Shown here: piece after piece, positions 1 through 6,030 of the stretch
How positions within the stretch are numbered: the first letter of the stretch is position 1
How the letters are laid out: every line of letters starts with the position of its first letter
From: Verrucomicrobiota bacterium
GTDB lineage: Bacteria; Verrucomicrobiota; Verrucomicrobiia; Opitutales; Opitutaceae
NCBI GenBank assembly: GCA_023430565.1
Contig: JAEZAD010000167.1
Span: 1 to 8,153, forward strand
Direction: 5' to 3'
Length of the DNA stretch: 8,153 nucleotides
Notes under the pieces: model-generated
The model's input: the letters and a program-made list of their open reading frames with translations, nothing else
Told to the model about the DNA's origin: nothing
The model's database searches: none
Position numbers and translations under genes: made by a program

Positions 1-886
1 TCGAAACGATGTTGGCGCCGGGCTGGCGCAGGACCATGAGGAGGACGGCGGGGCGATGGTTGTGGAAGCCGCTCGCGTAGCGGTTTTCGACGGAGTCGGT
101 GACGGTGGCGACGTCGCCGAGGCGGACGGGCGCGCCGTCGACGTAGCGGATGATGAGCGGGCGGTATTCGGCGGCGCGGCGAAGTTGGTCACTGGTCTGG
201 ACCTGCCAGTGGCGTTCGCCAGACTCGATCATGCCGCGGGGGCTGAGGGAGTTGGTTTCGTTGATGGCGCGGCGGACCTCGTCGAGGGCGATGCCGTGAT
301 GGGCGAGGGCGTTGGGGTTGAGCTGGACGCGGACGGCGGGGAGCGAGCTGCCCCACACCTGGACTTCGCCGACGCCGGCGACCTGGGAAAGCTTTTGGGC
401 GATGATGGTGGAGGCGGTGTCGTAGAGATCGCCGGGGGCGAGGTTGGGCGAGCTGAGGGCGAGGCCGATGATGGGGGCCTGCGACGGGTTGATTTTGCGG
501 TAGCTCGGGTTGCGCGGCATGCCGGACGGGAGCTGGCCGCGAGCGGCGTTGAGGGCGGCCTGGACATCGCGGGCGGCGTCGTCGATGTCGCGATCGAAAT
601 CGAATTCGAGCGTGATGTTGCTGGAGCCCTGGCTGCTGTTGGAGCGGATGCCGGTGATGCCGGCGATGCTGCCGAGAGCGCGTTCGAGCGGCGTGGCGAC
701 GCTGGAGGCCATCGTTTCCGGGCTGGCGCCGGGGAGCTGGGCGTAGACCTGGATGGTGGGGAAATCGACCTGCGGGAGCGGCGCGACCGGGAGCAGGTTG
801 TAGGAGAGGGCGCCGAGGAGGACGATCGCGATCGCGATGAGCGCGCTGGCGACGGGGCGGCGGATGAAGGGGCGGGAGAGGTTCAT
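1..886 (-). CDS. mdtC: MdtC-like RND multidrug efflux permease, N-terminal part (cut by left window edge)
   Basis: Inner-membrane, proton-driven RND pump subunit; in the known MdtABC system MdtC pairs with MdtB in one trimer. The open frame runs from ATG at 886-884 to the window edge, giving 295 residues of an expected ~1,030. It starts MNLSRPFIRRPVASALIAIA, with a first transmembrane helix at about residues 11-30. This is followed by the family stretch LLPVAPLPQVDFPTIQV, then PGASPETMASSVATPLER, FDFDRDIDDAARDVQAALNA and RLGDVATVTDSV in the porter domain. These match MdtC better than MdtB (for example FDFDRDI and ASSVATPLER), while the upstream gene is MdtB-like. The helix-4 aspartates lie outside the window. 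No Shine-Dalgarno is visible before 886. An in-frame upstream ATG at 928 would add 14 residues encoded by repeat sequence; I prefer 886 because it aligns with the paralogue's start. Confidence 0.95.
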   Translation of the reverse strand, partial: MNLSRPFIRRPVASALIAIAIVLLGALSYNLLPVAPLPQVDFPTIQVYAQLPGASPETMASSVATPLERALGSIAGITGIRSNSSQGSSNITLEFDFDRDIDDAARDVQAALNAARGQLPSGMPRNPSYRKINPSQAPIIGLALSSPNLAPGDLYDTASTIIAQKLSQVAGVGEVQVWGSSLPAVRVQLNPNALAHHGIALDEVRRAINETNSLSPRGMIESGERHWQVQTSDQLRRAAEYRPLIIRYVDGAPVRLGDVATVTDSVENRYASGFHNHRPAVLLMVLRQPGANIVS

Positions 887-999
887 CGGAGCGCGGCGCG
901 GGTTAACCGAAGTCGTTCGTCGGACCATCGCGTTGCGAAGGTCCAGGTGGATTCTTCGCAACGCTCAGAATGACAGACGAAGGGAAGGTGAAAGGTCAT
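883..999 (-). CDS. 38-codon open frame bridging mdtB and mdtC (possible coupling ORF)
   Basis: The frame begins at ATG 999-997, which overlaps the mdtB stop (TGA 998-996) as ATGA. It ends at TGA 885-883, which overlaps the mdtC ATG (886-884), again as ATGA. A GGAGAA sequence lies 8 bases upstream of its start, the best ribosome-binding site at this junction. The peptide begins MTFHLPFVCHSERCEEST and looks like translated dispersed repeat, since the CHSER.EES string is familiar from such repeats, not like a protein family. If translated, its likely role is to carry ribosomes from mdtB to mdtC by translational coupling, not to make a functional peptide. It could equally be an accidental open frame. 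Confidence 0.35.
   Translation of the reverse strand: MTFHLPFVCHSERCEESTWTFATRWSDERLRLTRAALR
916..981. repeat. Palindromic dispersed-repeat-like element between mdtB and mdtC
   Basis: A perfect 10-bp inverted repeat, CGTTGCGAAG at 931-940 and CTTCGCAACG at 954-963, encloses a 13-base loop in which TCC (942-944) can pair with GGA (949-951). An outer pair, TTCGTC at 916-921 and GACGAA at 976-981, extends the symmetry with mismatches between. Read on the minus strand it contains TCATTCTGAGCG followed by GCGAAGAATCC. From memory this is the hallmark of a short interspersed repeat seen in many copies in several bacterial genomes, including Verrucomicrobiota. It lies in the spacer and would form a stem-loop in the mdtBC mRNA. 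Copy number elsewhere in this genome cannot be seen here. Confidence 0.7.
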
Positions 1000-3900
1000 C
1001 GGGAAGGTTCTCCGATGGCGAGGGGTTCGGCGGGGACGTCGTGCGCTACGTGGGCGCGACGGCGGCGGTGGCCGAGGCGGTCGAAGAAGAGGTAGACGAC
1101 GGGGGTGGTGAAGAGCGTGAGGACCTGGCTGACGAGGAGGCCGCCGACCATGACGAGTCCGAGGGGCTGGCGGAGTTCCGCGCCGGAGCCGGTGGACAAC
1201 ATGAGCGGGAGCGCGCCGAAAAGGGCGGCGAGCGTGGTCATGAGAATCGGGCGGAAGCGGAGCATCGCGGCCTGGCGGATGGCGGCGAGCGGCGGGAGTT
1301 TTTGGTGACGTTCGGCTTCGAGGGCGAAGTCGATCATCATGATGCCGTTTTTCTTCACGAGGCCGATGAGGAGGATGATGCCGATGACGGCGATCATGTC
1401 CAAGGGCCGGCCGGTGAGCCAAAGGGCGAGCAGCGCGCCGACGGTGGCGGACGGCAGGGTGGAAAGAATGGTGATCGGGTGGATGCTGCTCTCGTAGAGA
1501 ACGCCGAGCACGATATACATCGTGACGACGGCGGCGAGGATCAGCCAGAGCGTGCTGGAGAGCGATGAGCGAAACGCGTGCGCGGCGCCCTGGAAGCGGA
1601 GCTCGACGGAGGGCGGAAGCTCGAGGTCGCGCGAGGCTTGCTCGATGGCGGCGACGGCTTCGCCGAGGGAGGCGTCGGCGCCGAGATTGAAGGAGATGGT
1701 GGCGGCGGGGAACTGGCCGACGCGGTTGAGGAGAAGCGGGGCGCGGCGCTCGGTGACGCGGCCGACGCTGGAAAGCGGGACGGGGGCGCCGCTGGCGGGG
1801 TTGACGAAAACGCGTTCGAGCGCCTCGGGTCCGTCGACGAGGCGCGGGTCGACCTCGAGGATGACGCGGTATTGGGAAGCCTGCGTGAAAAGCGTGGAGA
1901 TCTGGCGCTGGCCGAAGGCGCTGTAGAGGGCGTCGTCGATATCCGCGACGCTGATACCGAGGCGGCTGGCGGCGTCGCGGTTGATTTCGAAGAACGCCTG
2001 GAGGCCGCGGTTTTGAAGGTCGGCGGCGACATCGCTGAGGGCGGGGTTTTGGCGGAGGTGATTGACGAAGCGCGGCACCCACTCGTGGAGCAGCTCTTCG
2101 TCGGGCGTGGTGAGCATGAACTGGAATTGGGTGCGGCTGACGCGGTCCTCGATCGTGAGCTCCTGCACGGGCTGCATGTAAAGCGTGATACCGGAGACTT
2201 CGCGGGCGCGCTCGCGGAGGCGTTCGATGATTTCGGAGGCGTTTTCGCTGCGTTCGTCGTGCGGGTGCAGGTTGATGAGCATGCGGCCGCTGTTGAGGGT
2301 GGCGTTGGTGCCGTCGACGCCGATGAAGGAGGACAGGCTGCGGACGGCGGGGTCCTCGAGGAGCTTGGCGCCGAGGGCCTGCTGGCGCTCGGCCATGGCG
2401 GAAAACGAAATGGATTGCGGCGCCTCGGTGACGGCTTGGATGGCGGCGTTGTCCTGAACGGGGAAGAAGCCCTTGGGAACGACGATGTAGAGCAGGGCGG
2501 TGACGGCGAGGGTAGCGACGGTCGCGAGGAGCGCGAGTCGCTGGTGGGCGAGGACCCAATCGAGCCAGACGCCGTAGCGCTCGATGACGCGGTCGAGGAA
2601 GCCGGGTTTTTCGGGCGAGGAGGCGTGCGCGTGCTTGAGCATGCGCGCGCACATCATCGGCGTAAGCGTGAGGGAGACGACGAGCGAGATGAGGATCGAA
2701 ACGGCGAGGGTGATCGCGAACTCGTGGAAGAGGCGGCCGACGACGTCGCCCATGAAGAGCAGCGGGATGAGGACGGCGATGAGCGAGAGGGTGAGGGAGA
2801 TCAGCGTGAAGCCGATCTGGGAGGCGCCCTTGAGCGCGGCCTCGAAGGGGGAGTATCCTTGTTCGCGATACCGGGCGATGTTTTCCATCATCACGATGGC
2901 GTCGTCGACGACGAAGCCGGTGGCGACGGTGAGCGCCATGAGGGTGAGGATGTTGAGCGAATAGCCGGCGAGATACATCACGCCGAACGTGCCGATGAGG
3001 GAAAGCGGGACGGCGATGCTCGGAATGACGGTGGCGGAGAAGTCTTTCAGGAAAAGGAACGTGACGAGGACGACGAGGCCGACGGCGAAGATGAGCTCGT
3101 GTTGGACGGAGCGGACGGAGGCGCGGATGCTTTGGGTGCGGTCGCTGAGGACGGAGAGCTGGACCGAGGCGGGGAGGCTGGCGGAGAGCTGGGGGAGCAT
3201 GGCCTGCACACGATCGACGACCTCGATGACGTTGGCGCCGGGCTGGCGTTGGACGTTGATGAGGACGGCGGGAAGGGTGTCGGCCCAGGCGGCGAGGCGG
3301 CGGTCTTCGGCGGCGTTGGTGATGGTGGCGACGTCGCCGAGGCGGAGGGGGGCGCCGCCCTGCCAGGAGATGATGAGATCGCGGTATTCCTCGGGCGAGC
3401 GGAGCTGGTCGTTGGCGTCCATGAGGATGCTGCGGACGGGACCGTCGAAGCTGCCCTTGGGCTGGTTGACGCTGGCGGCGCCGATGGCGCTGCGGATGTC
3501 GGAGAGGTTGAGGCCGCGGGCGGCGAGCTCGGCGGGGTTGATCTGGACGCGGACGGCGGGGCGCTGGCCGCCGGCGAGGCTGACCATGCCGACGCCGGGG
3601 ATCTGGGCGAGTTTCTGGGCGATGCGTGTATCCACCAAATCATGCACCCGCGGCAGCGGGAGGGTGGAGGAGGTGACGGCGAGGGTGAGGATGGGGGCGT
3701 CAGCGGGGTTGACCTTGCGGTAGACGGGAGGCGTGGGGAGGTCGTTGGGGAGGAGGTTGTCGGCGGCGGCGATGGCGGCCTGGACCTCCTGCTCGGCGAC
3801 GCCCATGGAGATCTCGAGCGAGAACTGTAGTGTGATCACGGATGCGCCGCCGGAACTGGACGACGACATCTGGGAGAGGCCGGGGATCTGACCGAAGCGG

Positions 3901-4106
3901 CGTTCGAGGGGCGCGGTGATGGCGCTGGCGGTGACGGCGGGGCTGGCGCCGGGGTAGAAGGTGAAAACCTGGATGGTCGGAAAATCGACCTGAGGCAGCG
4001 CGGAGACCGGCAGCAGGCGGTAGGCCATGACGCCGGAGAGGAGCAGCGCGATCATCAACAAGGTGGTCGCGACGGGGCGCTGGATGAAAGGACGGGAGAG
4101 ATTCAT
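996..4106 (-). CDS. mdtB: MdtB-like RND multidrug efflux permease
   Basis: Complete 1,036-residue inner-membrane RND transporter subunit, of normal family length. It exports substrates from the periplasm or inner membrane in exchange for protons, with MdtC as partner and MdtA as adaptor. Visible landmarks are helix 1 at about 11-29, VSALPQVDFPTIQV at 34-47, and the porter-domain strings PGASP, TAPLERRFGQ and SSSSSGGASVITLQF (81-95). Helix 2 follows at about 336-354. Helix 4 carries GFVVDDAIVMMEN with the proton-relay pair D401/D402. Next come SLIAVLIPLLFMGDVVGRLF (441-460) and LTLTPMMCARML (479-490). A second porter half spans about 550-840, and helix 10 has GLVKKNGIMMIDF with K918/K919. SSSSSGGASVITLQF and MNVQRQPGAN-like strings point to MdtB within the MdtB/MdtC pair. 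The ATG at 4106 is well fixed: an in-frame TAA lies at 4118-4116, with no start codon between. The preceding 192-bp spacer holds a dispersed repeat, and no strong Shine-Dalgarno is evident. The stop overlaps a small frame leading into mdtC. Confidence 0.96.
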   Translation of the reverse strand: MNLSRPFIQRPVATTLLMIALLLSGVMAYRLLPVSALPQVDFPTIQVFTFYPGASPAVTASAITAPLERRFGQIPGLSQMSSSSSGGASVITLQFSLEISMGVAEQEVQAAIAAADNLLPNDLPTPPVYRKVNPADAPILTLAVTSSTLPLPRVHDLVDTRIAQKLAQIPGVGMVSLAGGQRPAVRVQINPAELAARGLNLSDIRSAIGAASVNQPKGSFDGPVRSILMDANDQLRSPEEYRDLIISWQGGAPLRLGDVATITNAAEDRRLAAWADTLPAVLINVQRQPGANVIEVVDRVQAMLPQLSASLPASVQLSVLSDRTQSIRASVRSVQHELIFAVGLVVLVTFLFLKDFSATVIPSIAVPLSLIGTFGVMYLAGYSLNILTLMALTVATGFVVDDAIVMMENIARYREQGYSPFEAALKGASQIGFTLISLTLSLIAVLIPLLFMGDVVGRLFHEFAITLAVSILISLVVSLTLTPMMCARMLKHAHASSPEKPGFLDRVIERYGVWLDWVLAHQRLALLATVATLAVTALLYIVVPKGFFPVQDNAAIQAVTEAPQSISFSAMAERQQALGAKLLEDPAVRSLSSFIGVDGTNATLNSGRMLINLHPHDERSENASEIIERLRERAREVSGITLYMQPVQELTIEDRVSRTQFQFMLTTPDEELLHEWVPRFVNHLRQNPALSDVAADLQNRGLQAFFEINRDAASRLGISVADIDDALYSAFGQRQISTLFTQASQYRVILEVDPRLVDGPEALERVFVNPASGAPVPLSSVGRVTERRAPLLLNRVGQFPAATISFNLGADASLGEAVAAIEQASRDLELPPSVELRFQGAAHAFRSSLSSTLWLILAAVVTMYIVLGVLYESSIHPITILSTLPSATVGALLALWLTGRPLDMIAVIGIILLIGLVKKNGIMMIDFALEAERHQKLPPLAAIRQAAMLRFRPILMTTLAALFGALPLMLSTGSGAELRQPLGLVMVGGLLVSQVLTLFTTPVVYLFFDRLGHRRRRAHVAHDVPAEPLAIGEPSR
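1008..1013 (-). promoter_or_regulatory. Shine-Dalgarno-like GGAGAA near the end of mdtB
   Basis: GGAGAA (minus strand, 1013 to 1008) lies inside the last codons of mdtB, 8 bases before the ATG at 999. The site now serves the 38-codon frame. If the repeat was inserted later, this was probably the original mdtC ribosome-binding site, since no comparable site precedes the ATG at 886. Confidence 0.5.
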
Positions 4107-4120
4107 TCGTTCGGATTAAG

Positions 4121-4205
4121 CGCAAAGACGCGAAGGGGCGCGAAGACCGCGAAGGCTGCGTCTGGGTGTTGGCTTGGGTTCCTTTGCTTCCTTAGCGTCT
4201 TTGCG
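4121..4205. repeat. Inverted-repeat dispersed element in the mdtA-mdtB spacer
   Basis: The left arm CGCAAAGACGCGAAGG (4121-4136) and right arm CCTTAGCGTCTTTGCG (4190-4205) are reverse complements with one mismatch in 16. The left part continues with CGAAG at 4131, 4141 and 4150, giving a roughly 10-base rhythm. From memory, CGCAAAGACGCGAAGG-type palindromes, which translate to strings such as FASLASLRFK, are recurrent interspersed sequences in Verrucomicrobiota and some other bacteria. The element takes up much of the 192-bp non-coding spacer (4107-4298) and would fold into a long stem between the adaptor and pump coding regions in the mRNA. There is no adjacent T-run, so it does not look like an intrinsic terminator. 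Confidence 0.75.
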
Positions 4206-4298
4206 ATTCAAGGTTTTGTTTTGGTGGGCGACGGACGCATGCCACGGTGGAAAGCCGAGCGGTCCCGCTGCGCACGCGGTGCGTGACACGGCCGGAGA

Positions 4299-5519
4299 TC
4301 AGGGCGCGGCGACGGGGATGACGGCGGTCGGCGCGGCGGAGGAGGGCGCGGGCTCGTTGGAGATGACGACGTTGCTGCCTTCGCGGAGGCGGTCGAGGCC
4401 CTCGAGGACGACGGCGTCGCCGGCGTTCAGGCCCTGGGTGATGGCTTGTTGCGTGCCGTTGAGCGGGCCGAGGACGACGTCGCGGAGGGCGGCCTTGTTG
4501 TTTTCGTCGACGATGTAGACGTAGGTGCCGCGGGAGCCGAATTGAACGGCGGCGGAGGGGATGACGAGGGCGTCTTCGAGGGTGCGGACACGCATGCGGA
4601 CGTTGACGAACTGATTGGGGAAGAGGCGTTCGTCGTCGTTGGCGAACTCGGCCTTGAGCCGGAGCGTGCCGGTGGCGGGATCGATCTGGTTGTCGAGGGT
4701 TTTGAGGAGGCCGGTGGCGAGGAGGGTGGTTTTGTCGGAGTTCCAGGCTTCGACGGTGATGGTCTCGCCAGCGCGGTGCGGTTCGAGGACAGCGGGAAGC
4801 TTGTCGGCGGGAATGGCGAAAGTGACGGTGATGGGGCGGGTTTGCGTGATCATGACGAGGCCCTCGGCATCGGATTCGCGGACGAGGTTGCCGACGTCGA
4901 CGCGGCGGAAGCCGACCCGGCCGCCGATGGGGGCGTGGACCTGGGTGTAGGCGAGTTGGAGGCGGGCGTCGTCGACTTCGGCCTGATCGGCGGCGACGGC
5001 GCCTTCGCGTTCGGAGACGAGGGCTTCCTGGACTTCCAGTTGCTGCTGGGTGATCAGGTTTTGCGTGTGGAGATTTCGGATACGTTCGAGATCGCTGCGG
5101 GCGCTTTCGAGGCGGGCCATGTTTTGCCGGAGCTGGCCTTCGGCCTGGGCGAGGCGGATGCGATAGGGGGCGGGATCGATTTCGGCGAGGAGGTCGCCGG
5201 GTTCGACGCGCTGCCCCTCCTCGAACGGGACGCGCAGGAGCTGGCCGGCGACGCGGGGTTTGACGATGACGCTGTTGAGGGGCGTGACGCTGCCGATCTC
5301 CTCGATGAACACGGGAAGGTCCTCCAATTTCGCTGCGACAGTGCGGACGGGGACCTTGAGCGGGAACTCCGTGCCGGCCCAGGCGGGTTGCGGGTAGCGG
5401 GGCCGCTGGGGTTTCGAGCGGAAACCAAAATACCAGGTGGCAATTGAAAGAACGCATGCGACCGCGGCATACAGGAACCAGCGGCGAGCGCGCGAACGGG
5501 AACTGGAGGGATCTGACAT
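4299..5519 (-). CDS. mdtA: MdtA-like RND efflux periplasmic adaptor (membrane fusion protein)
   Basis: Complete 406-residue adaptor that joins the inner-membrane MdtBC pump to an outer-membrane channel. A basic N-terminus (SRSRARR) precedes one anchor helix at about 14-33 (WFLYAAVACVLSIATWYFGF). There is no lipobox cysteine, so it is anchored by the helix and not by lipid. The first lipoyl half is at about 80-118 (IVKPRVAGQLLRVPF, then GDLLAEIDPAPYR). The alpha-hairpin covers about 118-188 and includes NLITQQQLEVQEALV, and the second lipoyl half (YTQVHAPIGGRVGFRRVDVG) starts at 191. The beta-barrel and membrane-proximal parts follow, with VMITQTRPITVTF, DNQIDPATGTLRLKAEF (276-292) and FPNQFVNVRM (300-309). 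These strings closely follow E. coli MdtA. The tail from about 388 is rich in Ala and Pro. It is first in the operon. The ATG at 5519 gives a sensible anchor position, although no Shine-Dalgarno is seen before it. Confidence 0.95.
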   Translation of the reverse strand: MSDPSSSRSRARRWFLYAAVACVLSIATWYFGFRSKPQRPRYPQPAWAGTEFPLKVPVRTVAAKLEDLPVFIEEIGSVTPLNSVIVKPRVAGQLLRVPFEEGQRVEPGDLLAEIDPAPYRIRLAQAEGQLRQNMARLESARSDLERIRNLHTQNLITQQQLEVQEALVSEREGAVAADQAEVDDARLQLAYTQVHAPIGGRVGFRRVDVGNLVRESDAEGLVMITQTRPITVTFAIPADKLPAVLEPHRAGETITVEAWNSDKTTLLATGLLKTLDNQIDPATGTLRLKAEFANDDERLFPNQFVNVRMRVRTLEDALVIPSAAVQFGSRGTYVYIVDENNKAALRDVVLGPLNGTQQAITQGLNAGDAVVLEGLDRLREGSNVVISNEPAPSSAAPTAVIPVAAP

Positions 5520-5584
5520 CGGCGGCTATGACGAGCGTGCGGGGAGAAGGCTACGGAACAAATTCGAGGAACGGGGGCGGACAG

Positions 5585-5630
5585 ATCGAACCCTGCGTGG
5601 GGCGGAGGAGGGGAGGTGGTGTGGTTCGAT
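5585..5630. promoter_or_regulatory. 8-bp inverted repeat, candidate operator
   Basis: ATCGAACC at 5585-5592 and GGTTCGAT at 5623-5630 are exact reverse complements separated by 30 bases, about 55 bases upstream of the mdtA start. The position would suit a dimeric regulator of the efflux operon. An 8-bp match in a region this size could also arise by chance, and no second copy was seen. Confidence 0.25.
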
Positions 5631-5708
5631 TTCGGATCGCTGGTTGGGGTGATTCCGGTGGCGTCGGGGTTTGCTTTTGCCGACTGGTGGGTGAGGGTGG
5701 ACGACCCC

Positions 5709-5723
5709 CGGCCCCACGGGCCG
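5709..5723. other. GC-rich hairpin just upstream of the small plus-strand gene
   Basis: CGGCCC (5709-5714) and GGGCCG (5718-5723) form a perfect 6-bp stem with a 3-base loop. It ends 8 bases before the ATG at 5732, where a ribosome-binding site would be expected. No T-run follows on either strand, so it is not a standard terminator. It could hinder initiation at 5732. Confidence 0.35.
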
Positions 5724-5731
5724 TTCGAGCC

Positions 5732-5974
5732 ATGTTCCCCCTGCAGTCTGCCAATAGTTCCCCTGTGCCGGAGTCACTCGATGAGCTGACACGGCTGGAG
5801 TTGCTCGTGGCGAAGCGGGCGGACGAGTTGGGGCAGCGGGCGCGCGGCGAGCGGTCGGACCGCGAAGTGTGGCAGCAGGCCGAGGCAGAGATCTGGCGTC
5901 AGGGAAATTCCGCCGAGAGCGCGGGTGCGGAGCGGTCGACGTCGGGATCGCCGAGGACGTCGCGCGGCAAGTGA
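5732..5974 (+). CDS. Small DUF2934-like protein
   Basis: An 80-residue frame from ATG 5732 to TGA 5972-5974. The central part, LLVAKRADELGQRARGERS then DREVWQQAEAEIWR (43-56), resembles DUF2934: a short helical motif of the form A..A..L....G....D...W..AE, with W47 and A50/E51 as the conserved end. The family's function is not known to me. The tail from about 59 is low-complexity Ser/Gly/Arg. The frame stays open upstream to 5444 across the mdtA start, but the family-like part begins after 5732, so I chose this ATG. No Shine-Dalgarno is visible and a GC hairpin precedes it, so expression is uncertain. It lies 56 bases before the kinase and may be co-transcribed with it. The call rests on a short motif recalled by eye. 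Confidence 0.5.
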   Translation: MFPLQSANSSPVPESLDELTRLELLVAKRADELGQRARGERSDREVWQQAEAEIWRQGNSAESAGAERSTSGSPRTSRGK

Positions 5975-6019
5975 CGGAATGGTCGGGGTTACCGTGCGGT
6001 GGCCGCGGTGGCGAGGCGC

Positions 6020-6030
6020 GGGGAAAGGGG
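6020..6030 (+). promoter_or_regulatory. Purine-rich ribosome-binding site favouring the kinase start at 6031
   Basis: GGGGAAAGGGG directly precedes ATG 6031, with GGGGA (6020-6024) six bases from the start codon. It is the best initiation context in this reading frame and the main reason for choosing 6031 over GTG 6136 or the TTG codons at 6097 and 6109. Confidence 0.45.

Larger units (their letters stand above)
883..1002. repeat. Possible 7-bp target-site duplication flanking the mdtB/mdtC insertion
   Basis: On the minus strand CCGATGA occurs at 1002-996, containing the mdtB stop TGA, and again at 889-883, containing the mdtC start ATG. The copies are 113 bases apart and bracket the palindromic element. 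Removing one copy and the intervening DNA restores a single ATGA stop/start overlap with GGAGAA 8 bases upstream, a normal tight operon junction. Part of each copy is imposed by function (TGA in one, ATG in the other), so only a few bases of the match are independent evidence. Confidence 0.4.
5520..5731. promoter_or_regulatory. Divergent intergenic region between mdtA and the DUF2934-like gene
   Basis: These 212 bases separate the divergent starts and should hold promoters for both directions. I could not find a convincing -35/-10 pair on either strand. On the minus strand TTGTTC is visible near the mdtA start, but without a matching -10 at 16-18 bases. Two structural elements are listed separately: the inverted repeat at 5585-5630 and the hairpin at 5709-5723. 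The stretch is less uniformly GC than the genes, with short AT-richer pockets around 5557-5566 and 5670-5680. Confidence 0.5.

Noticed and set aside
104..126. 23-base exact match between 104-126 and 3324-3346 as a mobile or recombination repeat
   Set aside because: It encodes the same conserved RLGDVAT motif in the paralogous pump subunits; paralogy and strong codon bias explain it.
883..2652. 589-codon minus-strand frame overlapping mdtB in another frame
   Set aside because: The part inside mdtB is an Arg/Pro-rich out-of-frame shadow. Only its last 38 codons, from the ATG at 999, are considered on their own merits.
1578..3830. 750-codon open frame on the plus strand opposite mdtB
   Set aside because: Its Gly/Asp/Glu-rich translation has no domain pattern and lies antisense to a clear RND permease; it is a product of the strong GC and strand skew.
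4112..4212. Possible target-site duplication around the mdtA-mdtB repeat (GATTAAG versus GATTCAAG)
   Set aside because: The copies differ by an indel and are too short and imperfect to support an insertion event.
4271..4283. Small hairpin CGCAC-GCG-GTGCG downstream of mdtA as a terminator
   Set aside because: It has only five base pairs and no T-run in the direction of transcription, and the operon continues into mdtB.
5444..5731. Upstream extension of the DUF2934-like frame
   Set aside because: It would overlap the mdtA start on the opposite strand and shows Gly/Arg-rich translation with no family resemblance.
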